Below, one piece after another: positions 1-8,304 of a DNA stretch of 64,000 nt. The DNA is from JAGVSR01 sp963778225. Its GTDB lineage: Bacteria; Pseudomonadota; Alphaproteobacteria; Rhizobiales; Hyphomicrobiaceae. Positions within the stretch are counted from its first letter, which is position 1. Every line of letters starts with the position of its first letter. The position numbers and the translations under genes were made by a program. The stretch is taken from assembly GCA_963778225.1 (NCBI GenBank), contig CAVZTR010000004.1, positions 248,001 through 312,000 on the forward strand, written 5' to 3'. Under the pieces are notes generated by a model. That model did no database searches. It had not been told where the DNA came from and saw only the letters and a list, made by a program, of their open reading frames with translations.

Positions 1-2
1 CC

Positions 3-383
3 GGTATCGTCTGCTTTATCTTCTGCACGGCGATCAAGCATGCGTTCGGCTACGATGACAGCCTCGACGTGTTCGGCATCCACGGCGTCGGCGGCATCCT
101 CGGCGCTCTCGCGACGGGCCTTCTCGTCAACCCTGACTTCGGTGGCTCGGGCATCCCCGACTACATCTCGAAGCCGGGCGAACTGACGACGGCTCCCTAC
201 GACATGATCTTCCAGCTCACGGCGCAGGCGAAGGCGGTCGGCTTTACGATCCTGTTCTCCGGTCTGGGGACACTCGTGATCCTGCTGCTCGTCAAGATGG
301 TCGTCGGTCTGCGCCTCTCCGAAGACAAGGAGCGCGAGGGCCTCGACATCTCCGATCACGGCGAACGCGCTTACAACTACTAA
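3..383 (+). CDS. amtB: Ammonium transporter AmtB, C-terminal part
   Basis: This is the last 126 residues of an Amt/MEP/Rh ammonium channel; the 5' end lies outside the window. The segment FGIHGVGGILG carries the histidine that matches the second twin-histidine of the AmtB pore. A hydrophobic segment around VGFTILFSGLGTLVILLLVKMVVGL is the last membrane helix. The cytoplasmic tail (SEDKEREGLDISDHGERAYNY) is the conserved region that the PII protein GlnK contacts. In proteobacteria amtB usually follows glnK, so glnK is probably just upstream of the window. Three successive hairpins follow the stop codon. Confidence 0.95.
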   Translation, partial: GIVCFIFCTAIKHAFGYDDSLDVFGIHGVGGILGALATGLLVNPDFGGSGIPDYISKPGELTTAPYDMIFQLTAQAKAVGFTILFSGLGTLVILLLVKMVVGLRLSEDKEREGLDISDHGERAYNY

Positions 384-390
384 GTTTGGC

Positions 391-507
391 GGCGCCCGCA
401 GGCCCTCATCCTCGCGGGCGCCACTCACGCTTCTCCCGAGCACGGACTTCCCCTAGACGTGCTCCTCCCTGGACCTGGACCGCGCAAGCGATCCGGGTCC
501 TTTTTTA
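391..507 (+). terminator. Three-hairpin terminator region after amtB
   Basis: Three inverted repeats follow each other. GGCGCCCGC at 391-399 pairs perfectly with GCGGGCGCC at 414-422. GAGCACG at 438-444 pairs with CGTGCTC at 458-464. GGACCTGGA at 471-479 pairs with TCCGGGTCC at 492-500 (one G-T pair) and is followed at once by seven or so T. The last one has the form of an intrinsic terminator for amtB. Confidence 0.8.
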
Positions 508-520
508 TTCGCGGCATCGT

Positions 521-1051
521 TCAAGGGATGTGGACGCGCGCGCCGCGGCGAAGATGGGCGAGCACGCGCAGGAGGTCGGGGCGGCGCAGAGCGATGCAGC
601 CTTCCGTTGGCGCAAAGCCCGGACGTGCGACGTGGATGAAGATGGCGCTGCCGCGTCCGCGCACGCGCGGCTTGCGATTGCAGTCGAGCACGACAATCAG
701 GTCATAGAGACCGTCTTGCCGCCACATCTTTTCGGCGGAGGCTGCGTAGGGGTGGCGAACGCGTCGATTGTAGTTGCGATCCGTGGGCTCATCGCACCAG
801 CCGTCCGTCGGCGTGAGGACCTGTAACGGCAGACCCGTCGGCGGACGCAAGCCTCGGTCGGGCCGGTAGAACACGCTTTCAAGGCCATAGGTGCCGGTCG
901 GCGTAGCGCCATCACCTTCGCGTTTGATGACGCGGCGTCCGCTCCGGCCCAAGGCACACGGCAGGGGGTGGCCCCCAGCCAGGAGCACGCCGCGGGTCGC
1001 CGCCCTGGACAGCGCCCTCACAAACAGTTGACCTCGCGGCTGATTTCTCAT
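521..1051 (-). CDS. L,D-transpeptidase (YkuD-fold) family protein
   Basis: The 176-residue product ends with the YkuD catalytic pattern: His in IFIHVARPG (about residue 140) and Cys in PTEGCIAL (about residue 152). This matches the family's H-x(n)-[S/T]-x-GC signature, with Glu in the usual His/Lys place before Gly-Cys. The family forms 3-3 peptidoglycan cross-links or acts as L,D-carboxypeptidase. The reading frame is open as far as 1204, but the ATG at 1051 has AGGA six bases upstream, and a longer start would overlap the divergent cenR-like gene. No convincing signal peptide is present at this start, although the hydrophobic run ATRGVLLAGG is near the N terminus. The gene is convergent with amtB. 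Confidence 0.75.
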   Translation of the reverse strand: MRNQPRGQLFVRALSRAATRGVLLAGGHPLPCALGRSGRRVIKREGDGATPTGTYGLESVFYRPDRGLRPPTGLPLQVLTPTDGWCDEPTDRNYNRRVRHPYAASAEKMWRQDGLYDLIVVLDCNRKPRVRGRGSAIFIHVARPGFAPTEGCIALRRPDLLRVLAHLRRGARVHIP

Positions 1052-1194
1052 CATTTTCCTGGTCGCAATAACTTGCCATTGCTCGCCCCACCAGGGCCAA
1101 GTGAAATTACCGCCAATTCCGATACGGCGCCGGATGGCGGGATTGAACTCGGCGGTCTGATGGACGCGCATTTCGACACGGAGAGGACCCCAGA

Positions 1195-1878
1195 ATGACC
1201 GCACGCCGTATCCTGCTCGTCGACGACGACGAGGATCTGCGCGGCTCGCTTAAGGATCAACTGTCGCTTTACGACGAGTTCGATGTCTTCGACGCCAATA
1301 CGGCGACGAAAGGGCTGGAGCGTGCCCGCGCCGACCAGCCCGACCTGCTCGTCTTTGACGTCAATCTGCCGGATATGGACGGGCGGGAAGCAGTCAAGCA
1401 ATTGCGCAAGGGCGGCTTCAAGTCACCGATCATCATGCTGACTGCGAACGACTCGGATGCGGACCAGATCCTTGGGCTCGATTCAGGAGCCAACGACTAT
1501 ATCACCAAGCCATTCAAGTTCGCGGTGCTGCTGGCGCGGATCCGGGCGCAGTTGCGACAGCACGAACAGAGCGAAGACGCCGTTTTCACGATCGGACCCT
1601 ATACGTTCAAGCCGGCGGCAAAAATTCTGCTCGACGAAAAGGGCAGCAAAGTGCGCCTGACGGAGAAAGAAACGTCAATTCTAAAGTTTCTTTATCGTGC
1701 CGGAGACAAGGTCGTGCCGCGCGATACGCTTCTTCTTGAAGTTTGGGGTTACAACGCCGGCGTGACGACGCATACGCTCGAGACGCACATATATCGGCTC
1801 CGCCAGAAGATCGAAAAAGACCCGTCAAATTCGGAGATTCTGATCACCGAAAGCGGCGGATACCGGCTCGCGCCTTAG
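1195..1878 (+). CDS. cenR: OmpR-family response regulator, CenR-like
   Basis: A 227-residue two-domain response regulator. The receiver domain covers about residues 4-120, with acidic pocket D10-D12, phosphoacceptor D55 (in LLVFDVNLPDMDG), T83 and K105 (ITKPF). A winged-helix DNA-binding domain covers about residues 130-227 and contains the GVTTHTLETHIYRLRQKIE recognition segment. The overall sequence, notably RIRAQLRQHEQSEDA and the GVTTHTLETH helix, resembles CenR, an alphaproteobacterial cell-envelope regulator essential in Caulobacter. That naming is from memory of the family. No partner histidine kinase is in the window. The gene is divergent from the transpeptidase-fold gene, which fits an envelope role. 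Confidence 0.85.
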   Translation: MTARRILLVDDDEDLRGSLKDQLSLYDEFDVFDANTATKGLERARADQPDLLVFDVNLPDMDGREAVKQLRKGGFKSPIIMLTANDSDADQILGLDSGANDYITKPFKFAVLLARIRAQLRQHEQSEDAVFTIGPYTFKPAAKILLDEKGSKVRLTEKETSILKFLYRAGDKVVPRDTLLLEVWGYNAGVTTHTLETHIYRLRQKIEKDPSNSEILITESGGYRLAP

Positions 1879-2041
1879 GTTTTTTGGCGCGGGGCTCTCC
1901 GCTGATGCGGAGCCCTTGCGCGGTTATGTTCATCCACTCGCTATCCCCAGGGCCATCCACAGGGGCCTGGACCCCATCTCTCGAATCAGCCGACCGTTGC
2001 TCCGTTCAAGTCTGGCAGGACCGTCATTGACGGCCAGCCGA

Positions 2042-2572
2042 ATGTTCGGGACCGCAGAGATGGCTATCGATTCGTTCGTGCAACCGATGTTGAAGCTGGA
2101 GATCTTCCAGGGTTTGCGCCCGTTGCAGATTACGGAGATCGCTCGTCGGGCCTACCGCGTTGTCTACAAGCCCGGTGACTTCATCATGCGCGAGGATGAA
2201 GAGGGCGATGCGGCAATCGTGATCGTATCCGGTGAGGCAGTGCGAATTGCCGGGCCCGGTCTTTCGGAAGCCGCAGAGAGTGTACCGACCGGGTCGCTGC
2301 TCGGTGAGATGGCGATGCTCGTCGAAACCCGGCACTCATCAACAATTGTTGCGCGGACAACCGTGCGCGCGCTGCGTATTTCTCGCGATGAGCTTCAAGC
2401 CCAGATGGCGGAAGACGCCACGGTGGCGGAGCATTTCGTGGATCGCATCAGCTCGCGGCTGTCTTCTGTCCTGGAATCTCTGAAGGCGATTGATTCGATC
2501 ATGGCCGGAACGTCGATCGCTGTGCCCAAGCGCGGCACAAGCCCGGCATCACATCCGACCCACGTTCACTAA
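2042..2572 (+). CDS. Cyclic-nucleotide-binding domain protein (Crp-like, no HTH)
   Basis: The 176-residue product holds one cNMP-binding beta-barrel (about residues 20-130), seen in YKPGDFIMREDEEGDAAIVIVSGE and PTGSLLGEMAMLVETRHSSTIVA. In place of the phosphate-binding cassette arginine of cAMP-type CRP there is ETRHSSTI. The C terminus (about residues 130-176) is a short helix plus a low-complexity tail, without the winged helix of CRP/FNR. A signalling or scaffold role is more likely than direct DNA binding. The frame is open from 1916; the ATG codons at 2042 and 2060 are the plausible starts and neither has a strong ribosome site. It follows the cenR-like gene on the same strand. Confidence 0.65.
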   Translation: MFGTAEMAIDSFVQPMLKLEIFQGLRPLQITEIARRAYRVVYKPGDFIMREDEEGDAAIVIVSGEAVRIAGPGLSEAAESVPTGSLLGEMAMLVETRHSSTIVARTTVRALRISRDELQAQMAEDATVAEHFVDRISSRLSSVLESLKAIDSIMAGTSIAVPKRGTSPASHPTHVH

Positions 2573-2596
2573 CTAAAACCAGGTGCTGAAACGAGA

Positions 2597-2629
2597 AGCG
2601 CCCAACTCCGGGGGGCGAAGTTGGGCGCT
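2597..2629. terminator. Strong hairpin after the cNMP-domain gene
   Basis: AGCGCCCAACT at 2597-2607 pairs perfectly over 11 bp with AGTTGGGCGCT at 2619-2629, with an 11-base G-rich loop. There is no T tract on either side, so it may stop transcription with Rho help or be a transcript-end structure. The rest of 2573-2865, between convergent genes, shows nothing else clear. Confidence 0.5.
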
Positions 2630-2865
2630 GCGCTCTCGCGCTAGACACCGGGAGGGAAGCCGGCGTCTCAGGCGTGTCGTCGGGTAGACGGGGGGGAGCT
2701 ACCGATGAAAGACGACGCCGCCTGTCTGTGATTTAGTTAAGCGCAGCTTGCCCATTTTCAATAGGCCCCCTCAGCCCTGATCACGAAAATGTGAACAGAA
2801 TTGGCTTGGTTATCCCCAGGCAGGGCTTGCCCGGTACCTATCCGCCACACAGTTCGCGGGATCGG

Positions 2866-3654
2866 TCAATGCGGGATCTGGAGGGGATTGTTGCTCACGC
2901 CTTGTATTTTGAAGGCCTCGGAGTTGACTTTTCCATCGCGGGCGACGCCAGCGATCTCCACCCGGGTTTCAATGCCCTGGGCGTCGGTGGTGACCCACTC
3001 CTTCAACTCTATGGACGGCTTGGTAGTCAGAAAGACCTTAATCCGACCCGGGGTGTCAGGACTTTTGTCCTGCAAGGCGACGACCATCAAATCTTCGGCC
3101 TGCTGAACCTCCATGATCTTTGCGTCACGGGCGAGGTCCACATCTTTGCGCAGGAGCAGGCGGAACGGCGTCTGGTCAAGCGCGATTCGATCTTCGTTCC
3201 TGAGGTCGAGATCCTGGATGGCCAGGTATTCGCCATCGGAAATAATGATTTGCTTGGAGGGCAGCGCATAGTCGAAGCGGAATTTTCCGGGCCGGAGCAG
3301 CGAGAACTTGCCCTTCATCTTCTTCTGGTCGGACGTGGTCTGGACAAAGCTGCCTTTCAACGAGGTCAACCCATTGAAGTAATCGCTGACTGTTTTGACG
3401 ACTTTCATCTGGGTTTCGTCGAGGTTGATGCCCTGGTTCCCCGCGGCCACTTCGGCGCTCCAAGAGGATCCGGCGGCAGGCTGGCCCGCCGGAGCGGGAG
3501 CAGGTGCGGCGCCGGGGGCTGGAGCGGGAGCAGCGGCTGCAGGAGCTTGGGCGGGAGCCGGAGCGGGTTTGGTGTCTTCAGCCCAAGACGGGGCGGCGAA
3601 GCTCATTGATGTCGCAACGAGCAAGCCCAGCCCGGAAGCCTTAGCAGTCCACAT
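2866..3654 (-). CDS. lolA: Outer-membrane lipoprotein carrier protein LolA family
   Basis: A 262-residue exported protein. An N-terminal signal peptide (MWTAKASGLGLLVATSMSFAAPSWA) is followed by a Pro/Ala-rich stretch of about 35-40 residues, then the LolA domain: a Ser-Leu-Lys-Gly strand (LTSLKGSFVQTTSDQKKMKGKF), RPGKFRFDYALPSKQIIISDGEYLAIQDLDL, and the C-terminal half ending in NPLQIPH. LolA shuttles lipoproteins through the periplasm to the outer membrane. The low-complexity linker between signal and domain is unusual compared with E. coli LolA. The ATG at 3654 is chosen because a GGGGG lies about 9 bases upstream; ATG 3663 is the alternative. Its neighbour is ftsK, upstream on the same strand. 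Confidence 0.9.
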   Translation of the reverse strand: MWTAKASGLGLLVATSMSFAAPSWAEDTKPAPAPAQAPAAAAPAPAPGAAPAPAPAGQPAAGSSWSAEVAAGNQGINLDETQMKVVKTVSDYFNGLTSLKGSFVQTTSDQKKMKGKFSLLRPGKFRFDYALPSKQIIISDGEYLAIQDLDLRNEDRIALDQTPFRLLLRKDVDLARDAKIMEVQQAEDLMVVALQDKSPDTPGRIKVFLTTKPSIELKEWVTTDAQGIETRVEIAGVARDGKVNSEAFKIQGVSNNPLQIPH

Positions 3655-3813
3655 TCTTATCATCCCCCGAAACGTCCGTTCGCCAGCCTTTTGCGGTTCC
3701 TGAGCGAAATGTCGGAACAATGCGACGAACTGAGGGCCGAAACCCCCGCTGTCGGGCCTTTACTAGCGCGTTTGGGCAAAGCCGCAACGGGGCAGGTGGG
3801 CGCGGAGGCCGGC

Positions 3814-6444
3814 TTACGCCGCCGGCTTCAAAACTTCGCGGCGGCCGGTGCTGCTGGCGGGGGTGATGAGCCCCTCCTGCTCCATTCGATCAATGATGTC
3901 CGCAGCACGGTTATAGCCAATCGAGAGTCGGCGCTGGATGTAGCTCGTCGAGACTTTTCTCTCGCTCAGCACAATCGTGCGCGCACGCTCATAGAGATCG
4001 TCGCCTCCGGAGCGCTGGTCGGACCCGTCGGAACCGGCGTCGCCATCGGCGCCGGCGGTGACGTTATCAACATAGTCGGGCTGGCCGTGGCTTTTGAGGT
4101 GAGTGGCGACGGCTTCGACTTCCTCATCGGACACGAAGGGACCGTGCACGCGCGTCACCGTGCCGGCGCCGGTGGAGAAGAGCATATCGCCTTGGCCCAA
4201 GAGTTGCTCGGCGCCCTGCTCGTTGAGAATGGTGCGGCTGTCGATCTTTGAAGTGACCTTGAAGCTGATCCGGGTGGGGAAGTTGGCTTTGATCGTACCG
4301 GTGATGATGTCGACGGAGGGACGCTGCGTTGCCATGATCAAGTGGATGCCAGCCGCGCGCGCCATCTGCGCGAGACGCTGGACCGCCTGCTCGATGTCCT
4401 TGCCGGCGACGATCATCAGATCTGCGAATTCGTCTACGACGATGACAATGTAGGGCATCGGCTTGGCGTCGATGACCTGGGTCTCATAGCGTGGCTCGCC
4501 AGTGGTTCGATCGAAGCCGGTTTGAACGGTGCGCGCCAGGGTTTCGCCGCGTTCGGCGGCCATGCGGACACGCTGATTGAAGGCTTCGATGTTGCGAACC
4601 GAAAGCGCGGCCATACGCTTGTAGCGTTCTTCCATCTCGCTGACGGCCCAACCGAGTGCGGCGACCGCCTTGTGCGGATCGGTCACGACGGGCGTCAGCA
4701 GATGGGGAATTCCATTATAAACCGACAGCTCGAGCATCTTCGGATCAATCATGATCATGCGGCACTGATCCGGCGAAAGCCGATAGAGCAGCGACAAGAT
4801 CATGGCGTTGACGCCGACGGATTTGCCGGAGCCCGTGGTTCCGGCAACGAGAAGATGCGGCATGCGCGCGAGGTCGGCGATGACGGGTTCGCCTCCGATC
4901 GATTTGCCGAGCGCCAGCGGAAGAATGGCCTTAGACGCGCGGAACGACTCGCTTTCCAGCATCTCGCGCAGAACGACCGCATCTCGCTTGACGTTCGGGA
5001 GCTCGAGTCCAATCGCATTGCGGCCGGGAACAACAGCGGCACGAACGCTGGTAACGCTCATCGAGCGGGCGATATCGTCGGCGAGTGCGATGACTCGAGC
5101 CGATTTGGTGCCGCGCGTCGGTTCGAATTCGTAGAGCGTGACGACGGGGCCTGGCTTGATGTCGCGCATCTCGCCTTTGACGCCGTAGTCGGCAAGCACA
5201 TCGAGCAGCTGCTGACCTGTCGCGCGGGCGGCAGCTTGCGACACGGCGGGGGCAAGTCCCTGCTGGACCGGACGCTTGAGGAGGTCGAGCGGCGGCCGCA
5301 TCAGGACAGCGCCAGACGGGCGGCGCGGCGCGCGCTGCGGGCGCGGTTGAGGAGCCTGAGGCGCGGACAATTCCGGTTCGACAGGTCCAGTCGGTAATGG
5401 CCTCAGATTGGCCGGAGCGAACCGCTCCGCCATGCGGCGGCTTTGGGTATCCTCGTCGTCCTCGAACTCATCCACTGCGTAATCCGCGCTTGCGGATTCG
5501 CGAGACCCAGGCACGAGATCACGCAGATTTCCAAAGTGGGAGGCGAAGCGTTCGGCAAAGCCTGTATCGCCGACGTCAGTGATGGGGCCTGTCGGTTCGA
5601 TACGATTGGCGGGCAACGGGCCGGTTTCTGAGTAACTGGGCGAAAAACTGTCCATCAGGCGTTGCCACATCTGAGGCACGGACCCTGTTGCGGGCTCAGC
5701 CGGTGGTGCGGGCTGTGGGACGTCGGCACTTGGAGTGTTTGCAAACGGGGGCTCGATGTGGACAGCACCTGCCGGCGCACTGCTGCGGTCGGTGCGCATC
5801 ACGTCATGCCACCGTTCGACGGAGTGGCCATTGCGTACATGTTTCCACGCAGCCTCGGCGGTTTCCTTCGCGTCTGCGCCGATGCTTTCGGCTGCTGCGG
5901 CAAGGCCTGCGGCCAGCAGCGCGAAGCCGGCCAGCACAGACGCAAAATCCGGTGATGTGAAGTTGCCAATGAAGGAGCGTGCAAAGCTCGCGACGAGATC
6001 ACCGAGTATCCCGCCCATCGCATAGTGCAGCGGCCAGCCGGGTAGCACAGGAAGCGTTGCGAAGGCGCCGGCGAGGAACAGGATTGAAAGCGGGTAGAAC
6101 GTCCCCTTGGCTCGGAAGTAAAAGACGCGCTCCTGGCGGATCAGTTCGATGGCCCACAGCATGGGGGCGAACAGGCAGACAACGGCGCCGAAGCCCAGCA
6201 TCTGCAGAAGGATGTCGGATAGTATGGCGCCAACCGGACCGCCGGCGTTACCGGTCGCGGCACTCCCAGAAATCGTCAGGCTGGGATCGTTGGCCGACCA
6301 GGTGAGCAGACTGATCCATACGAACGACAGGAGTGCCAGCAGTAGGAGGCCGCCCGTGCGCGCGCTGAGGCCCAGCAAGCGCGCTTCCACGCTTTCAGGC
6401 AGTAGGGCGTCGTACTTTTCTTCACGCAAACCGGGCATCGACAC
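3814..6444 (-). CDS. ftsK: DNA translocase FtsK
   Basis: An 876-residue FtsK/SpoIIIE protein. The first about 200 residues contain the hydrophobic membrane segments (TGGLLLLALLSFVWISLL and others). A charged and Pro-rich linker follows to about residue 390. The RecA-like motor has Walker A GTTGSGKSVGVNAM near residue 535 and Walker B YIVIVVDEFADLM. The C-terminal winged-helix gamma domain (KVSTSYIQRRLSIGYNRAADIIDRMEQEG) recognises KOPS and contacts XerD. It pumps chromosome ends through the division septum and activates dimer resolution at dif. The start used here is GTG at 6444; an ATG lies at 6438. It begins 10 bases after the dapC-like stop, so the two are probably co-transcribed. Confidence 0.97.
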   Translation of the reverse strand: MSMPGLREEKYDALLPESVEARLLGLSARTGGLLLLALLSFVWISLLTWSANDPSLTISGSAATGNAGGPVGAILSDILLQMLGFGAVVCLFAPMLWAIELIRQERVFYFRAKGTFYPLSILFLAGAFATLPVLPGWPLHYAMGGILGDLVASFARSFIGNFTSPDFASVLAGFALLAAGLAAAAESIGADAKETAEAAWKHVRNGHSVERWHDVMRTDRSSAPAGAVHIEPPFANTPSADVPQPAPPAEPATGSVPQMWQRLMDSFSPSYSETGPLPANRIEPTGPITDVGDTGFAERFASHFGNLRDLVPGSRESASADYAVDEFEDDEDTQSRRMAERFAPANLRPLPTGPVEPELSAPQAPQPRPQRAPRRPSGAVLMRPPLDLLKRPVQQGLAPAVSQAAARATGQQLLDVLADYGVKGEMRDIKPGPVVTLYEFEPTRGTKSARVIALADDIARSMSVTSVRAAVVPGRNAIGLELPNVKRDAVVLREMLESESFRASKAILPLALGKSIGGEPVIADLARMPHLLVAGTTGSGKSVGVNAMILSLLYRLSPDQCRMIMIDPKMLELSVYNGIPHLLTPVVTDPHKAVAALGWAVSEMEERYKRMAALSVRNIEAFNQRVRMAAERGETLARTVQTGFDRTTGEPRYETQVIDAKPMPYIVIVVDEFADLMIVAGKDIEQAVQRLAQMARAAGIHLIMATQRPSVDIITGTIKANFPTRISFKVTSKIDSRTILNEQGAEQLLGQGDMLFSTGAGTVTRVHGPFVSDEEVEAVATHLKSHGQPDYVDNVTAGADGDAGSDGSDQRSGGDDLYERARTIVLSERKVSTSYIQRRLSIGYNRAADIIDRMEQEGLITPASSTGRREVLKPAA

Positions 6445-6454
6445 GAACGCTTCT

Positions 6455-7696
6455 TTACGCAGACAATTGAACGATTCGTTCGAGCGCCTCCCTCACCATT
6501 GCGGCCGGCTGAACCAGCGCCACCCTGACATAATCGTCGCCCGGGTTGCGCCCGTCCCTGCCCGGCTGGGCTAGGAAAGCACCAGGTATCACCTTGACGC
6601 CGAAGGATTTCCATAAGGTTACCGCGGCGTTGGCACCGCCACCGAGATGGCTCACATCGAGCCAAAGGCAAAACCCTCCGGCAGGCCGACGGTAGCCGAA
6701 ATGGCCCGTCAGCAGGTCGTCAGCGGCGGCGAACTTCATGCGGTAGGCCGCGCGGGCGGTTTCCACATGGGCTTCATCCGACCAGGCGGCGGCTGATGCA
6801 TGCTGAATGGGTCCCGCCACCTGCGGGGCACACATGTTCCGGATCTCGCCATAGGTTTCTAGAAATGCGGCGTCGCCCGCGCAGAAGCCCGACCGCATTC
6901 CGGGAAGGTTGGAGCGCTTGGACAGGGAGTTGAAGACGACCAAGTTGCGGAAGCGCTCAGGCGTGGCGGCGGCGACGGTGAGAGCTCCGGTCGGGGCTTC
7001 GTGCGTGTAAATCTCCGAGTAACACTCATCGAAGAACAGCATGAAGTCGTGCCGACGGGCGAGATCGAGCGCCTTGGCGATGTAGGCACGATCGGCAACC
7101 GAGCCCTGCGGATTGGAAGGCGATCCGATGAAAAGGGCCGCCGTGCGCGCCAGCAATTCCGTGTCGGCCGACAAGGCTTCGAGGTCGGGCAGGAAGCCGG
7201 TCTCACGGGTTGCGTTGAGAAATACGGCTTCAGCACCGCACCCCAACGCTCCTGCGATGTAGGCCGAATAGTACGGATTGCACATCAATATCGCTGGGCG
7301 CTCAATCCGGGATTTGCGGGCTAAGGCCGGCATGCAGGCGAACGTCAGGCCTTCGCGAGACCCATTGAGTGCGAGGATCTCCTTTTCCGCATCGATATTG
7401 GAAACGCCGTATCGGCGGCAGATCCAGGCGGCAATCGACGCGCGCAGCTCCTGCGAGCCTTTGATCGGCGGATACTTGCCGAAGCTCGCCGTTGCTTCCG
7501 CAATTTTGGCGGCAATGAAGTCGGGCATGGCTTCACGCGGTTCGCCGATCGTCAATTCTATGGGCCGAGCGTGACCTGGCGGAATACCGTCGAGCAGGCC
7601 GCGAAGTTGCGTGAAGGGGGATCGGATCGTGCCGTCGGTGAGGGCCGCGACTCCGCGGATCATGCCCGCCATGTCGCGGTTTGCGATTTTCGTCAT
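6455..7696 (-). CDS. dapC: Class I/II aminotransferase, probable DapC
   Basis: A 413-residue fold-type I PLP aminotransferase. The PLP lysine lies in FNSLSKRSNLPGMRSGF; the substrate and PLP residues include NPYYSAY, GSPSNPQGS and FFDECYSEIYTH. The N-terminal pattern PFTQLRGLLDGIPPG and the EPREAMPDF loop resemble N-succinyldiaminopimelate aminotransferases of alphaproteobacteria, which make lysine and diaminopimelate precursors. The exact substrate is inferred. The start at 7696 has AGGTG eight bases upstream; the open frame extends to 7840 without support. It is immediately upstream of ftsK, linking a peptidoglycan precursor enzyme with division. Confidence 0.85.
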   Translation of the reverse strand: MTKIANRDMAGMIRGVAALTDGTIRSPFTQLRGLLDGIPPGHARPIELTIGEPREAMPDFIAAKIAEATASFGKYPPIKGSQELRASIAAWICRRYGVSNIDAEKEILALNGSREGLTFACMPALARKSRIERPAILMCNPYYSAYIAGALGCGAEAVFLNATRETGFLPDLEALSADTELLARTAALFIGSPSNPQGSVADRAYIAKALDLARRHDFMLFFDECYSEIYTHEAPTGALTVAAATPERFRNLVVFNSLSKRSNLPGMRSGFCAGDAAFLETYGEIRNMCAPQVAGPIQHASAAAWSDEAHVETARAAYRMKFAAADDLLTGHFGYRRPAGGFCLWLDVSHLGGGANAAVTLWKSFGVKVIPGAFLAQPGRDGRNPGDDYVRVALVQPAAMVREALERIVQLSA

Positions 7697-7879
7697 CGAC
7701 ACGTCACCTCTGGTCTCAAGTCGCGGAGCGAATCGCTTATCCTTTTGCAGATACAGCGTCCAGACGCGGAAGCGCCGGTCATTTGCTTCCGCCAATAACG
7801 AAGAGCCGGCGCGGCGCAAGCGGCGGCATACCGACATCAACGTGATAGGCGCGGCGGGACCGCGCCATAGGGGGTTTGC

Positions 7880-8197
7880 TTGAAACTGCTCCGTTCATTC
7901 CACGGCCTCGCCGGTGCCGCCGCGGCAGCCGCGCTTTGTGCTGCCGCAACGCTCGCGTCCAGTGCAGCATCCGCGAAGGACGTCAGCCCAGCCGTGAAGC
8001 GGGCCTGCGCCAATGACTACTTCGCACATTGCAGCATGCATCCAGTCGGCACGCCTGCCGTGCGCAAGTGCATGCGGGCGGTGGGGCCGCGGCTGTCCAA
8101 GCCCTGCATCGGCGCTCTCGCTGCCGCAGGTGAGATCAAGGATTCGGATCGGAAGCGCTACAAAACAGCATCGACGGCCAAGTCGCGTCGCAACTAG
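7880..8197 (+). CDS. Small exported protein with four spaced cysteines
   Basis: The 105-residue product starts with a signal peptide (MKLLRSF then an Ala-rich hydrophobic core ending near SSAASAKD). The mature part is about 72 residues with four cysteines in C-x7-C-x11-C-x11-C spacing (RACANDYFAHCSMH, RKCMRAVG, KPCIGAL) and a basic tail. Similar small 'cysteine rich repeat'-like periplasmic proteins are common in Hyphomicrobiales but have no assigned function. It stands alone, divergent from the dapC-like gene, and is followed by a clear terminator. Confidence 0.7.
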   Translation: MKLLRSFHGLAGAAAAAALCAAATLASSAASAKDVSPAVKRACANDYFAHCSMHPVGTPAVRKCMRAVGPRLSKPCIGALAAAGEIKDSDRKRYKTASTAKSRRN

Positions 8198-8235
8198 TGT
8201 TCGCCACACAGCTGCTGGGCAGACCATGAGAACGG

Positions 8236-8277
8236 AAAACCCGGCTGACCTTACGGTCAGCCGGGTTTTCGTTGGTT
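8236..8277 (+). terminator. Intrinsic terminator after the small Cys protein
   Basis: AAAACCCGGCTGACC at 8236-8250 pairs perfectly with GGTCAGCCGGGTTTT at 8255-8269 around a TTAC loop, and T-rich sequence follows. The A/T flanks also allow it to work on the opposite strand for the gene at 8305. Confidence 0.9.
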
Positions 8278-8304
8278 TTGATGGTGGCGGTATGAAGTTA
8301 GTGA

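Noticed and set aside
2810..2822. DnaA box-like GGTTATCCCCAGG near lolA
   Set aside because: A single weak site beside coding genes and far from the hemE gap; most likely chance.
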